A DNA stretch of 64,000 nt from Triplophysa rosa (Eukaryota; Chordata; Actinopteri; Cypriniformes; Nemacheilidae): contig NC_079901.1 of the NCBI RefSeq assembly GCF_024868665.1, positions 8,326,949 through 8,390,948 on the forward strand, given 5' to 3'. Of this stretch, positions 57,901 to 64,000 are shown piece by piece. Position 1 is the stretch's first letter; each line of letters begins with the position of its first letter. The position numbers and the translations under genes are program-made. The notes beneath the pieces are model-generated. The model made no database searches, was not told where the DNA came from, and saw nothing but the letters and a program-made list of their open reading frames with translations.

Positions 57901-58381
57901 TTAGGCAGATATTTTATTAAAATTACAATTACCAGAAATGTTTTAATAACTTTAGTTTTGGTGAACTATTATACCCTTGGTCGAAAAAAGTTGCACTTTA
58001 TATAAGTAAATGTCTTTCTATAGACATTATTTTCGTTTTTAATTCAAACGTTTGGCATTGTATTTACAGAACAAATGCATTTCTCAAAATTTCTGTTCTC
58101 GCTCTGCCCTCCAGACCTCGCGAATGTACACGGTGCCCCTCTATGAGGATTTGTGTTGCGGAGTAATGAAGTGTTTTGCTGTGGAGGTGTTTTATCAAAC
58201 TCAGGGCCGTCTGCACCCTAATCTACGCAGGACTCTTCAGCAGATGATGTTCCAAAGCAGTGCGCTCAACACCAGCACAGCCCAATCCCTCTTCTCATCT
58301 CCACCCTCTGTCCCATCATCACCCACAGACCCTCCCGCCAACGGGACCATCGCCCTGCGAGACGTCAATGTGTCGGCTTGA
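33505..58381 (+). CDS. rnpepl1: Arginyl aminopeptidase-like 1, M1 zinc metallopeptidase
   Basis: Exons: 33505-33966, 42869-43009, 43097-43248, 45910-46026, 46157-46392, 46496-46609, 46856-46968, 55844-55952, 56147-56371, 56448-56590, 58115-58381. All splice sites are AG/GT and phases agree, giving 692 codons plus TGA; human RNPEPL1 is about 725 residues. It removes N-terminal residues from peptides; the human enzyme is reported to prefer Met, Gln and citrulline. Zinc site HEIAH is at residues 331-335 with the third ligand Glu354 (HEXXH-x18-E). The substrate-binding VAMEN is at 304-308, a variant of the family GAMEN, and the likely proton-donor Tyr420 lies in TYEKG. The start MAELQRPTLCCC resembles the human N-terminus, and the end IALRDVNVSA matches the conserved C-terminus. 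Confidence 0.96.
33967..34596. other. rnpepl1 intron 1, start; unit repeated at 35.1 and 37.1 kb
   Basis: Bases 34,316-34,596 (ACTAGCCGTATTATTTTG, then TGGTCTCCACACAATTAACC, then GGTAAAACAAATGGTAATC and CTCGCTCTGTTTCTAATGG) recur at 35,095-35,205 and, after an inserted element, at 37,075-37,225. It is either a small segmental duplication or two copies of an unnamed repeat. Confidence 0.65.
34597..35090. mobile_element. hAT-like MITE (TAGGGCTTTCACAATTAT)
   Basis: Left end TAGGGCTTTCACAATTATT, right end CATAATCGTGACAGGCCTG, with the CGCAATTATT-rich interior of the family at 22.3 kb. The flanking 8-mers are not clearly identical. Non-coding. Confidence 0.75.
35206..37074. mobile_element. 1.87-kb long-TIR element (GGGTCATTCCGTGTC)
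   Basis: Ends GGGTCATTCCGTGTCAA and TTGACACAGAATGACCC are inverted and flanked by ATTT on both sides (35,202-35,205 and 37,075-37,078). Inner arms are also inverted: ATACCTTAATGTCCTTTTAGA at about 35,464 against TGAAAGGACATTAAGGTAT at about 36,685. The TIRs are therefore at least 380-480 bp long. The centre (35,600-36,590) has no recognisable transposase. The duplicated flank at 34.4 kb shows the uninterrupted site. Confidence 0.85.
37468..37608. mobile_element. End of a CATGGAAAAATTAAGAGACC repeat
   Basis: Starts GCAGCCATGGAAAAATTAAG, AGACCTTTCC. The mirrored terminus GGTCTCTTAAATTTTTCAAG is at about 42,114-42,133, and an internal part of the same family lies at about 59,790-60,130. This is a common fish DNA-repeat family by my recognition. 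Whether the two ends belong to one interrupted copy is unclear. Confidence 0.55.
37610..38750. mobile_element. MITE (TAGGGCTGGGCA) interrupted by a hAT relic
   Basis: Outer ends TAGGGCTGGGCAAAAA and ATACCCAGCCCTA are inverted, with ATCGATT/AATCGAT-rich subterminal sequence. The flanks ATGAAAAC and ATGAAATA match at 6 of 8 bases, suggesting an old 8-bp TSD. The middle (about 37,700-38,690) belongs to another element ending GGTGCATCCCTAG, which contains a hAT dimerisation-domain remnant. Confidence 0.7.
38042..38235 (+). pseudogene. hAT transposase C-terminal dimerisation relic
   Basis: The translation reads LSKYVLCIPATSATSERTVS, then FCGRSLEERRVLKW. The pattern of aliphatic residues, IPATSATSER and a following Arg-rich segment is the hAT family dimerisation domain. 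No catalytic domain precedes it. It is linked to the TTCGGCC / GGTGCATCCCTA terminus at 38,600-38,690, the same vocabulary as the BED-finger fragment at 1.5 kb. Confidence 0.75.
39058..39382. mobile_element. MITE with GCAGGGGTGTCACA ends (probable)
   Basis: Left GGCAGGGGTGTCACAAGTG and right TGTGCTACGCCCCTGCCC are partly inverted. An AT-rich filler is between them. No coding sequence. Confidence 0.5.
40300..40575. mobile_element. MITE with GTGCTTTTCCACC ends (probable)
   Basis: Left GTGCTTTTCCACCATCGCGCC and right CCTGCGGTGGAAAATGAC are inverted over about 10 bases. The interior has CGGTTCTAAGC-like internal repeats. Weak termini; family unknown. Confidence 0.5.
40828..41342. mobile_element. 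MITE with CTTGTACACACCGGGACGAT ends
   Basis: The right end ATCGTCCTGGTGTGGACAAG is the complement of the left end with two mismatches. It is CG-rich inside and spans about 515 bp. The open frames inside do not resemble any transposase. Confidence 0.75.
42346..42563. mobile_element. AGTTCACCC-family MITE, decayed left end
   Basis: The right end TTTTTGGTGAACTATCCCTTTAA is intact. The left end is decayed (TTTAAAGAGGTCATTTAATCG). It retains the ATCGTCTTTTGTGTTCTGCGG palindrome core. Confidence 0.8.
42869..46968 (+). CDS. rnpepl1: rnpepl1 exons 2-7, catalytic domain
   Basis: Exon 2 encodes IWWLDAELTCGQTRPLVFTQ and the HSVCNRSFFPCFDTPAVKSTY block. Exon 3 gives VPAYLVALVAGDLQHADIGP. Exon 4 begins SRVWAEPCILTCAV. 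Exon 5 (46157-46392) carries FPIVAMENPC, the zinc-binding HEIAH and WLSEGLATYAQRR. Exon 7 has the YEKG motif. Introns among exons 4-7 are only about 100-250 bp, but those before exon 2 (8.9 kb), between exons 3 and 4 (2.7 kb) and after exon 7 (8.9 kb) are swollen by mobile elements. Confidence 0.95.
43249..44516. other. rnpepl1 intron 3, AT-rich
   Basis: AT-rich. A short segment at about 44,165-44,345 (GGGGTGGGCTAAGGGGGCTG, AAGCCCC) looks like the left end of a decayed interspersed repeat. No gene recognised. Confidence 0.4.
44525..45279. mobile_element. hAT-like MITE (TAGGGCTGTCATCATTGACG)
   Basis: Ends TAGGGCTGTCATCATTGACG and TCTGTTGACAGCCCTA are inverted at the terminus. The flanks GTTTTTAG and CTTTTTAG match at 7 of 8 bases. 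The interior is rich in GCGATTAATCGC. It shares its terminus with the elements at 22.3 and 34.6 kb. Confidence 0.85.
45290..45909. other. rnpepl1 intron 3 end, no recognised feature
   Basis: Leads to the acceptor TTGTCTCAG before exon 45910-46026. Open frames on both strands have no domain similarity. Confidence 0.45.
47086..47628. repeat. Local duplication (about 411-bp unit) containing a MITE
   Basis: The segment AATTTATTAGGCAAATAAC ... CATTCAACCATTAAAAC occurs at 47,100-47,217 and again at 47,515-47,628. In both cases it is followed by TACAGMTGCACCGA, directly in the first copy and after a 5.9-kb insertion (at 53,532) in the second. The TGCACCGATACTAAATTTC part is a MITE whose right end (ATATATTGGTGCA) survives near 53,690. 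Confidence 0.8.
47893..47995. repeat. DIRS internal complementary region
   Basis: The first half (CGTCTCATTCCCTCTATCAG, GGAACCGTGGTTACAAATG) is the reverse complement of the left outer end at 47,632-47,680. The second half (CGTTCCCTTTCTGTCGGTCT, then CGACGTTGTGTCGAACCGAC) is the reverse complement of the right outer end at 53,484-53,531. The two halves meet near 47,938-47,944, reproducing the end-to-end circle junction. Confidence 0.85.
48690..49600 (-). pseudogene. DIRS tyrosine recombinase, one frameshift
   Basis: Read on the minus strand. The N-terminal core-binding part includes NLSPSTLKVYVAAIAAHHN. The first catalytic Arg is in ASIKRVGDLQAF (about 49,230). After a frameshift near 49,145 the other frame carries RAHSTRGVASSWALARG (the HxxR box), AAGWARPNTF and the nucleophile Tyr in FARFYNL near 48,745. 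All catalytic residues of the YR fold can be located, but not in one frame. These enzymes integrate the circular DNA in place of an integrase. Confidence 0.88.
49990..51830 (-). pseudogene. DIRS reverse transcriptase / RNase H, multiply frameshifted
   Basis: N-terminal block RRTIRLGYAIQFARNPPKFR is near 51,370, then GFYSPYFTVPKK near 51,255 in a second frame. An 11-C run at 51,223-51,233 shifts the frame again. The catalytic YLDD is coded at 50,900-50,911 (NYLDDWLILAHS), with EKSKLSPVQSILYLGMEL after it. RNase H starts at VVTTDASLQGWGAV near 50,420, with NCLELWTVLLALK downstream, and then loses frame. At least three frameshifts and one stop (DLKDA followed by TAA) are visible, so no active enzyme is made. 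Confidence 0.87.
51850..53330 (-). pseudogene. DIRS gag-like region (degenerate)
   Basis: The longest frame on the minus strand (52,105-52,596) has a helical segment with FVGFFDIQDVLQAILQAKAF and LRVTNVTARALGQAMSTHV. It is embedded in Pro/Arg/Ser-rich sequence typical of DIRS ORF1 proteins. The upstream part (about 52,900-53,330) holds a Cys/His-bearing stretch (CPHCGRLTIQTLRHGWLCSH). Frames are interrupted, so boundaries are approximate. Confidence 0.7.
53532..54213. other. Remainder of MITE and AT-rich intron
   Basis: Bases 53,532-53,700 continue the TGCACCGATACTAAATT MITE interrupted by the DIRS element, ending near GATATATTGGTGCA. It lacks about 115 bp that the copy at 47.2 kb has. The rest is AT-rich with no recognised feature. 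Confidence 0.6.
54214..55577 (+). mobile_element. TIR element carrying a short first exon
   Basis: The left terminus TCCTTTATAGCGACAACGAG (54,214) and the right terminus, read as complement TCCTTTAAAGCGGCAACGAG (ending 55,577), agree at 26 of 29 positions. About 1.36 kb, with a coding exon at 54,491. No transposase and no clear target duplication were seen, so the superfamily is unknown. It may be a nonautonomous derivative that kept the 5' exon of its parent. Confidence 0.65.
54491..54678 (+). CDS. Short basic N-terminal exon of unknown protein, within the TIR element
   Basis: ATG in a strong context (ATCACCATGGCAG) opens a 188-nt exon ending at GATTT/GTAAGT, a good donor. The product is Lys/Arg-rich (KKPKRVLSEEAKKRKRES, then DRTRGRSRINIGWAYTWW) and ends in DADLAVLLLDL. 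I recall similar N-termini in many uncharacterised fish proteins that look transposon-derived, but I cannot name the family. No downstream exon was found before 55,577. Function unknown. Confidence 0.5.
55578..55843. other. Intron sequence before rnpepl1 exon 8
   Basis: No recognised element. It ends with the acceptor CACTGTGTAG directly before exon 55844-55952. Confidence 0.5.
55844..58381 (+). CDS. rnpepl1: rnpepl1 exons 8-11, helical C-terminal domain
   Basis: Exon 8 encodes AYVEKFRFSSVVAQDLLDFF. Exon 9 reads LEFERW, then WSTFQIVLFLDRLLDRSPLPQ after the exon 8/9 Gly. Exon 10 gives CYSALLDGMNAEVQIRWLQI. Exon 11 is TSRMYTVPLYEDLCCG through the RDVNVSA end. This is the ARM-like helical domain of the LTA4 hydrolase/aminopeptidase B subfamily. 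The Ser/Thr/Pro-rich stretch before the C-terminus (SSPPSVPSSPTDPPAN) is variable. Confidence 0.93.
56591..58114. other. Last rnpepl1 intron, AT-rich
   Basis: No gene. Bases about 57,650-57,970 are very AT-rich and resemble an aged AT-rich MITE of the type seen at 28.6 kb (TTAGTTTAAGTTTTTCAAG, TTTAGTTTTGGTGAAC). The remainder is unique-looking. Confidence 0.4.
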
Positions 58382-58684
58382 GTTCAAAATGTGAGCAGGA
58401 ACTGCACAGGACTTGGCTGAGACTGGACCATAGCAGTGCATCACAGGTGTCCGGCACTCGCCCATGATCTCCAACACTGGGATGTCTATTTAAAACACAG
58501 ATTTTCATAAGCTCAACAATAAGATGCTCAGGTGTGTGTAACAAAGCGGAGGACAGATGTCACATATCTCGTCTGTGAGGGTTATTACACCGTTACCCAA
58601 GTGTTTGTGTGTGTGCACATATGGATAGAGGTATGTCAGTATCAAGGAATACTGGCTGCCATCTGTTTGCCATCATCTTTGTGC

Positions 58685-58720
<36 letters not shown>

Positions 58721-58930
58721 GTGTGCGTGTGTGTGTGCGTGTGTGTGTGTGTGTGTGTGTTTATTTGTTTGAGTGTTTTGCATATGTTCCTCTGGATTAT
58801 GCACATAATATGTTGAGTTTGCATCCATTGCATTTGCTCAAGTTCCATTGAGGAGTCATGTAGAGGACCTAACAACATTACAGACTTTTATTTTGCTAGC
58901 TGTGTGTTCAATAAAGCAGACGTGTTCTTT
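58382..58930 (+). other. rnpepl1: rnpepl1 3' untranslated region
   Basis: Extends from the TGA at 58,379-58,381 to an AATAAA at 58,910-58,915; cleavage is expected shortly after. It contains the GT microsatellite at 58,681-58,762. Other polyadenylation sites are not excluded. Confidence 0.7.
58681..58762. repeat. (GT)n microsatellite in the rnpepl1 3'UTR
   Basis: About 80 bases of GT with GC interruptions. It creates Val-Cys repeat reading frames on the plus strand and Thr-His on the minus strand, which are not genes. Confidence 0.96.
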
Positions 58931-61783
58931 GGAGGACCAATACATTGTGAATCCTCCTTGACAGTGTTTGAGAACTAAATCTTCTGAATTGATTGCACAT
59001 AAAGCGTGCAAATTGCCTGATTCCACACACCTTTTTTTAAATGGCTGTTTTCCATTATTGTTTGATTCCTGGTAACTGGAGTCAGGTCTTGCTCAAGTCT
59101 CTCTTTCCTGGTGCTAACCCCTCAGCATTGAGTCTCAGGTATATCAAGACAGAAGAGGTGGAGCCGTGTTAGTGCCTTTCAAAGCTTTCGACACTGTGCG
59201 TGTTTTCAACACAGCCTGTTTATGTTATATGAGCCATATGGGTGACATTTGTGATCATAGCCCTGGGAAATGTCCTGCTATTTTCAGGAATAGAGAGACT
59301 GTGGATGAAAAGAAAATGCGTTTCTGTTACTCCTTTTTATTTTTGTTAATAGTTCGAGTTCACTTCAATTAGCAATGGTTGAGGAAACAAGGAGTGAAGT
59401 CTGGAAATGAAGCTGAAGGGGATGGATGTTCTGGGTGTCCATGACTGTCATTAGTGGCCTTAATTATACACAGTGGTCAAATTTGACTGGTAATAAATGA
59501 CATCAGGTGTGCAGTTTGTGTGTTTCTGAGGTTCTTATGTCTAATTTCACGTTTTAACATTAGACCATTCACCTTAATTCCTTCAAAGAAATCACGTGAC
59601 TGACACTCATCACCAAGTGAAATAGTTTTGTTAACCTATGGAGTTTGAGGGATAAATGTCTACGTGCAATTTCACCAATAATAAACAAAGTTTTGTTTTC
59701 ACCCTGATTCACAATGCCTACTTTACTATGTAAATGACACACATTTCGGCCATGTGCCCTGGCACATCATTTCAGCGTGGTTTTACGATGGTTACAGTAT
59801 CTGCAGCCACTGATAAAAATGAGACCATTTAACAATTATTTTCTTTTTTTTATTATTTACTATTTGTAGGTATGTGTTTGGGTAAATTGATCATTTTTGT
59901 TTCATTTTGTGAACTACTAACAATATTTCTCCCAAATTTAAAATAATTTTACTTCTGAAAACTGGAGAAACGGGTCAAAATAACAGAAAAGATGCTCTGT
60001 ATTTTTTCAGACCTAAAATGCTGCAAAGAAAACAAGTTTATATTCACTTATAAGCAATACAACAGTAATATATCAGTAATGTATTTAGAAAAAGGTTTTT
60101 ATGTGCCTGGATAACCTCCATTTTTTTAGCACAGTTAACATTTTTGAATGGTCTTTTATTTTTTTCTGCTGCTGTATTTGTTGTAGAACCTTACTAAATC
60201 TATTGGAGTGAGCCTACTCCATTTTCATCTCAAATGTACTTGCATAGAATTCAAACAGGATGTTTTTTCCTTACAAATGCCTTTTTGGAGAAGCTGCTTC
60301 AATTCTAATGAGAACAAATTCATGTTTTCTCAAGTCATTCATTTCCATTTGAGAGAATAGAAAATGACATTGAGTACTGAAAATACTTATGTAAATTAGT
60401 TATATGTTATATGTTTTATATTCTTTTTTTATTTTTAATATGTTGTCAGCGTCGCATGCTTGTCCATTTGCGTGCGTTTTACCTTCAGGTTGCGTGACGG
60501 CGCCTTTTATGAAAATGAATTTATTTTTGCGTGAGATATGTTTGGAGTCGCGAGATTAAAATCGAAGTAAAAGATTAAAATGTATTTGCATAATAGGCCA
60601 AGGTTAAGGTTTCAAGGGTCTTTTTAATACCCTGTGGCCCGGTTTCAAAGACAAGGCTTAAGCCTAGTCCCAGACTAAAATGAATGTGTGACCTGTCTTA
60701 ACTGAATATAACTTGGCCAAAAATATCTCAAATATATTGATATTTCGAAATGAGTATAATCCAAACATGTTATTGAGATTCATCCTAAAACAAAACCTAC
60801 TGACATCAAGTAGACTAATAAGTGACAGTTTATTTTGTTATAAATTTGGCATGTCCAATGCTGACATTACTAACATCAATTACACTCAAAACATTGATTT
60901 GTTGAATTTAGCCTACTTAAAAAAGCTGCATCAAGTGGCTCCACCCAACAATATTAAGTAATTTGAACAAATAACACTTTAGTTGTATGAACAAAATAAA
61001 TGTAAGTAATGTTGACAAAACTTTTTTGAGTAAATCCAAACCTTTCCAATTGTACCAGTAATGTTAAATTAATTAAACTCAATATTTATCCTTCTCCATG
61101 GTACTTTTTGTTGTCATGCATAAATTATATACAGATTTACTGCATGTAAGTCAAAACACAATGAGCAAATCAGATGAGAGGCATTTCAGTACTGACATTA
61201 ACACAGTTAAAGCTCATTGAATGATGCAATAGACATCAAGGACACGCTTAATTAAACCTCTCACAGCCTAAGCATATGTACCACTCTTCAAAACAATGGC
61301 AACCCTAAAACTAAAAAAACTAAAACAAACTCTTTTAAACCTCAAAGATAAATGAACATTAAGCACAAACAAGTCTTTTTTCTTTACTGAAAAACACTTA
61401 AAATAACACTAAATTTCGAAATTTACTGCCTAAATGCAGTCTTAGGCAAAGCATGCTGGGAACTGAAAATCCCCATCAACCAGTCATGTTGAATTAACTT
61501 GTTTATATTAAGTAAACTCAACAATAGGTCCAATATGATAGGGATTCGCGTTCTACTCAACAATGTTAAGTTGACCAGTCAAACACTTAAGTAAAGCTGA
61601 CAGATCTAAATTTTTAGTATAAATAACATAGTTAACTTACGTTGATTCAGTTACTTGCATTCTTTATGTACTGTGAACAAGGATGGGTTAAGTAAAACTA
61701 ACAGCAGCGGCAGTTCATTTTTTTGAGTGTAGATCACGTCAAAAAGGTAAGAATTTAATCCCTTTTTTTAAAATTTGCCATGT

Positions 61784-62376
61784 GACCCTGGACAACAAAA
61801 CCAGTCTTATGGGTAAATATTTCAAAACTCAGATTTATACTTCGTCTAAAGGCTGAATACCTAAGCTTTCCATTGATGTATGATTTGTTAGGATCGAACA
61901 ATATTCGGCCGAGATACAACTGTTCAAAACTCTTGAATCTGAGGGTGCCAAAAATCGGAATACTAAGAAAATCGCCTTTGAAGTTGTCCAAATGAAGTCC
62001 TTAGCATAGCATATTACGCACAAAAATAAAGTTTTGATATATTTAGGGTAGGAAATTTACAAAATATCTGGTAGCACTTTATTTTACAGTCCTGTGTAAT
62101 AACTATAGGTACTAACCCTGAACCTACCCCTAAACTTACCATGTAGTTACCTTATATTACGCAGTACTTTCTTAGGTAAGTACACTGTAAGTACACTATA
62201 CTGTAGGATATACACGTACTGTAAAATAAAGTGCAACCAAATATCTTCATGGAACATGATCTTTACTTTATATCCTAATGATTTTTGGCATAAAAGAAAA
62301 ATCGATCATTTTGACCCATACAATGTTAAAAAAATTCCCGTGCTACTTATGACTGGTTTTGTGGTCCAGGGTTATG
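61784..62376. mobile_element. Palindromic MITE (GTGACCCTGGA family), copy 2, interrupted
   Basis: The left end TGTGACCCTGGACAACAAAA and right end TTTTGTGGTCCAGGGTTATG mirror each other. Internal phrases (GATCGATCATTTTGACCCA, GGAACATGATC) match copy 1 at 11,477-11,912 in the opposite orientation. It is interrupted at 62,070 by a 169-bp element. Confidence 0.85.
62070..62238. mobile_element. 169-bp hAT-type MITE, perfect 8-bp TSD
   Basis: Starts GGTAGCACTTTATTTTACAG and ends CTGTAAAATAAAGTGCAACC. It is flanked by identical AAATATCT octamers (62,062-62,069 and 62,239-62,246). The homologous MITE at 11.5 kb has the uninterrupted sequence (complement of ACAAAATATCTTCATGG), confirming both boundaries. 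Confidence 0.93.
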
Positions 62377-62879
62377 TCCTTTCCTCCAAAGGTGCGTTTG
62401 AACTGGTGGGATTAGTCGTGCCAAACAACACCACACAACAATGGTGGTGCAGGAACTATTTTTGCTCTGTAGGTGGCGGCATTAGCCTTCTAATCACGAT
62501 CACTCTTCCCAGACTTTCACTTCAGATAGTTCTGAAACGCCTACAGTACTTATTTAGGTGCGGGTTTTGACATTACAAACGTCCATAAGCTCCCCAAAAT
62601 TGAATTTGACAGTACTTCAATAAAATCCCGTCTGTTTGCATGCAAAACGCATACAATCAACGAGTGATTAATATGCAACAGCACGACTTCGAAACCGCTT
62701 GGCTGATGCTTCACTGCCAAAAGCAGACAGCTATCAAATAAATCAATGCTGAAGACCAGTAGAATACGTGTATTACTCGTCCTGTAGAGGGAGTGCAGCG
62801 TTGAATCGATAGGAGGGGCTATCTCACATCGGCCGACAGTTGTTTCCAAAGGACACAGAGGAGGAAAAAGCAACAGTAT

Positions 62880-63154
62880 TCATAGGGAGCCAAGTGCGGA
62901 CCGACCTGCAACGATTCCTTAATATAGTATAAAGAAAACGCCGAGGACCGTCTATTACACACCTATAATTGTAGTATTAGACAAATTTGTATTACTTATG
63001 ACGGTAAGGATAGTCGGTTACTGGGGTTTTCGTTGAGTGAAGAGAGAGTGCAGAGGTTGTGAGTAGAAGCGCTCGAGAGCTCCGCGGTGGAAGCGGGAAG
63101 CGCGCGCCGCTGTAGGGCTGATGCGCGCGCCCTGTCCGTCAGCAGCGGCCCGCC
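62880..63154 (+). promoter_or_regulatory. dvl3: CpG-rich 5' region of dvl3
   Basis: CpG density rises from about 63,060 (CGCTCGAGAGCTCCGCGG, GAAGCGCGCGCCGC, GATGCGCGCGCC) up to the ATG at 63,155, suggesting a CpG-island promoter/5'UTR. The start site cannot be located from sequence. An upstream ATG at 63,120 opens a short frame. Confidence 0.55.
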
Positions 63155-63315
63155 ATGGCGGAGACCAAGATCATCTATCACCTCGACGAGCAGGAGACTC
63201 CCTATCTCATCAAACTGGCCATACCCGCCGAAAACGTCACCCTCGCCGACTTCAAAAATGTCCTCAATAAACCCAACTATAAATTTTTCTTCAAATCCAT
63301 GGACGATGATTTCGG
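63155..63315 (+). CDS. dvl3: Dishevelled 3, first coding exon (DIX domain start)
   Basis: ATG in the context CCGCCATGGCGG. The exon encodes 53 residues plus two bases and ends TTCGG/GTAAGG. It reads [20 protein letters not shown], then [10 protein letters not shown], then [13 protein letters not shown], the beta-strand start of the DIX domain. Dishevelled polymerises through DIX and relays Frizzled signals to Axin in the cytoplasm. The uninterrupted [17 protein letters not shown] favours Dvl3 over Dvl1, which has extra residues there. Whether it is the a or b fish copy cannot be told. The remaining exons are downstream of the window. Confidence 0.93.
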
Positions 63316-64000
63316 GTAAGGCGCAATATTCACGTAAAAATACAAAAACCCTTTGTATCGTCCGTTGTTCCTGTCAGTGAGTGTCGTTACCTCAGACTGT
63401 CCACTTTTATAACCGCGGTTATTGCTTTCTGTCTGTATCTAAACACGTATTTTTATTTTCTTGCACAAGCTCAGAAAATCAGCCTAACTGTCTTTTTTCG
63501 CAAACATTGCTTTGGGGATGTTTTAAACGCTGTATGAATACACAGGTAATAAACATTGTGTGTAGCACATATTGTGTAATCAGCGGTCTTTATAGACAGA
63601 TTTAAGGTCAGTGTGAATAGAGGAAGGCTTGTCGTTCAAAGTCTAAAATATTCAGTTTAAAGGGAACATGAGAGCTTAAGTGACAGATCAGGTGTGAAGC
63701 CATGAACTGTTCTACAAAATACTGTACATCACAGTGTCCACGTTTCAAGTAGTTCAGTTTAATATAATATCAATTGCAGTGTGTAATTACAATGCAATAA
63801 CATAATTGCAAGTGCATTGTGCATGTTGTCACTCTACTTACTCGTGTAGGCTAATTACACTGTAACCGGATCACTGTAAAATGTAATTAAAGAAGCATCA
63901 GTCAAGTTCAATAGCTAGTTAGATACGAACGAATCTTCCAGAGTTTCTATTGGGGCTGCACAATATAACGAAATGATCAAAATATTGCGAATGTTTTGCG
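63316..64000. other. dvl3: dvl3 intron 1 (partial)
   Basis: No recognised exon. The last bases (GGGGCTGCACAATATAACG near 63,953) look like the beginning of a hAT-type MITE cut by the window end. Confidence 0.5.

Larger units (their letters stand above)
58931..62880. other. Intergenic region rnpepl1-dvl3
   Basis: No gene recognised. It holds an internal fragment of the CATGGAAAAATTAAGAGACC repeat family (about 59,790-60,130), a short repeat with CCCGGTTTCAAAGACAAGGC (60,639) and an AT-rich ACTCAA-type segment (60,730-61,735). The palindromic MITE with a nested hAT is at 61,784-62,376. Confidence 0.5.

Noticed and set aside
58532..58878. Val-Cys / Thr-His repeat proteins near 58.7 kb
   Set aside because: GT/CA microsatellite in the rnpepl1 3'UTR read in several frames.

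Overview
The window is nuclear DNA from a teleost fish, most likely a cypriniform (carp/zebrafish-like). This is inferred from three vertebrate genes with GT-AG introns, from TTAA-flanked MITEs ending in AAAGGGAYAGTTCACCC, from many hAT-type MITEs, and from L2/CR1-type LINEs, Tc1 and DIRS elements. There is no sign of bacterial or phage organisation.

Three protein genes lie on the + strand. (1) abcc5 (MRP5, an ABC transporter of cyclic nucleotides and organic anions) runs from 6,720 to 29,336 in 27 coding exons. All junctions keep frame and give about 1,387 codons. Only the first coding exon (about 45 residues) is missing, presumably upstream of base 1. (2) rnpepl1 (M1-family zinc aminopeptidase, RNPEP-like 1) runs from 33,505 to 58,381 in 11 coding exons, complete, 692 residues, with an intact HEXXH-x18-E site. 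(3) dvl3 (Dishevelled, Wnt signalling) starts at 63,155. Only its first coding exon, the start of the DIX domain, is in the window. The genes work in unrelated pathways. abcc5 and dvl3 are also close together in human (3q27), whereas human RNPEPL1 is on 2q37.

Most of the rest is mobile DNA, often nested. 0-6.7 kb: L2/CR1 LINE pieces on the - strand, one split by a solo LTR with a perfect 6-bp target duplication, and a BED-finger relic. 7.18-8.36 kb: an unusual TIR element with a 6-bp target duplication, filled with about 12 direct copies of a 74-bp monomer followed by 3 inverted copies. 9.1-10.9 kb: a BED-finger/hAT relic split by a second hAT element. 17.9-19.2 kb: a Tc1-like element whose transposase is internally deleted, sitting inside the NBD1-coding part of abcc5. 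34-42 kb (rnpepl1 intron 1): several nested MITEs and a hAT relic. 47.6-53.5 kb (rnpepl1 intron 7): a degenerate 5.9-kb DIRS-type tyrosine-recombinase retrotransposon. 54.2-55.6 kb: a TIR element carrying a short conserved-looking exon.

I found no convincing new biological system. The most unusual objects are the palindromic satellite-filled transposon at 7.2-8.4 kb, and the places where a duplicated flank preserves the empty site of an insertion (DIRS at 47.6 kb, MITEs at 35.2 and 62.1 kb), which lets insertion junctions be read to the base.
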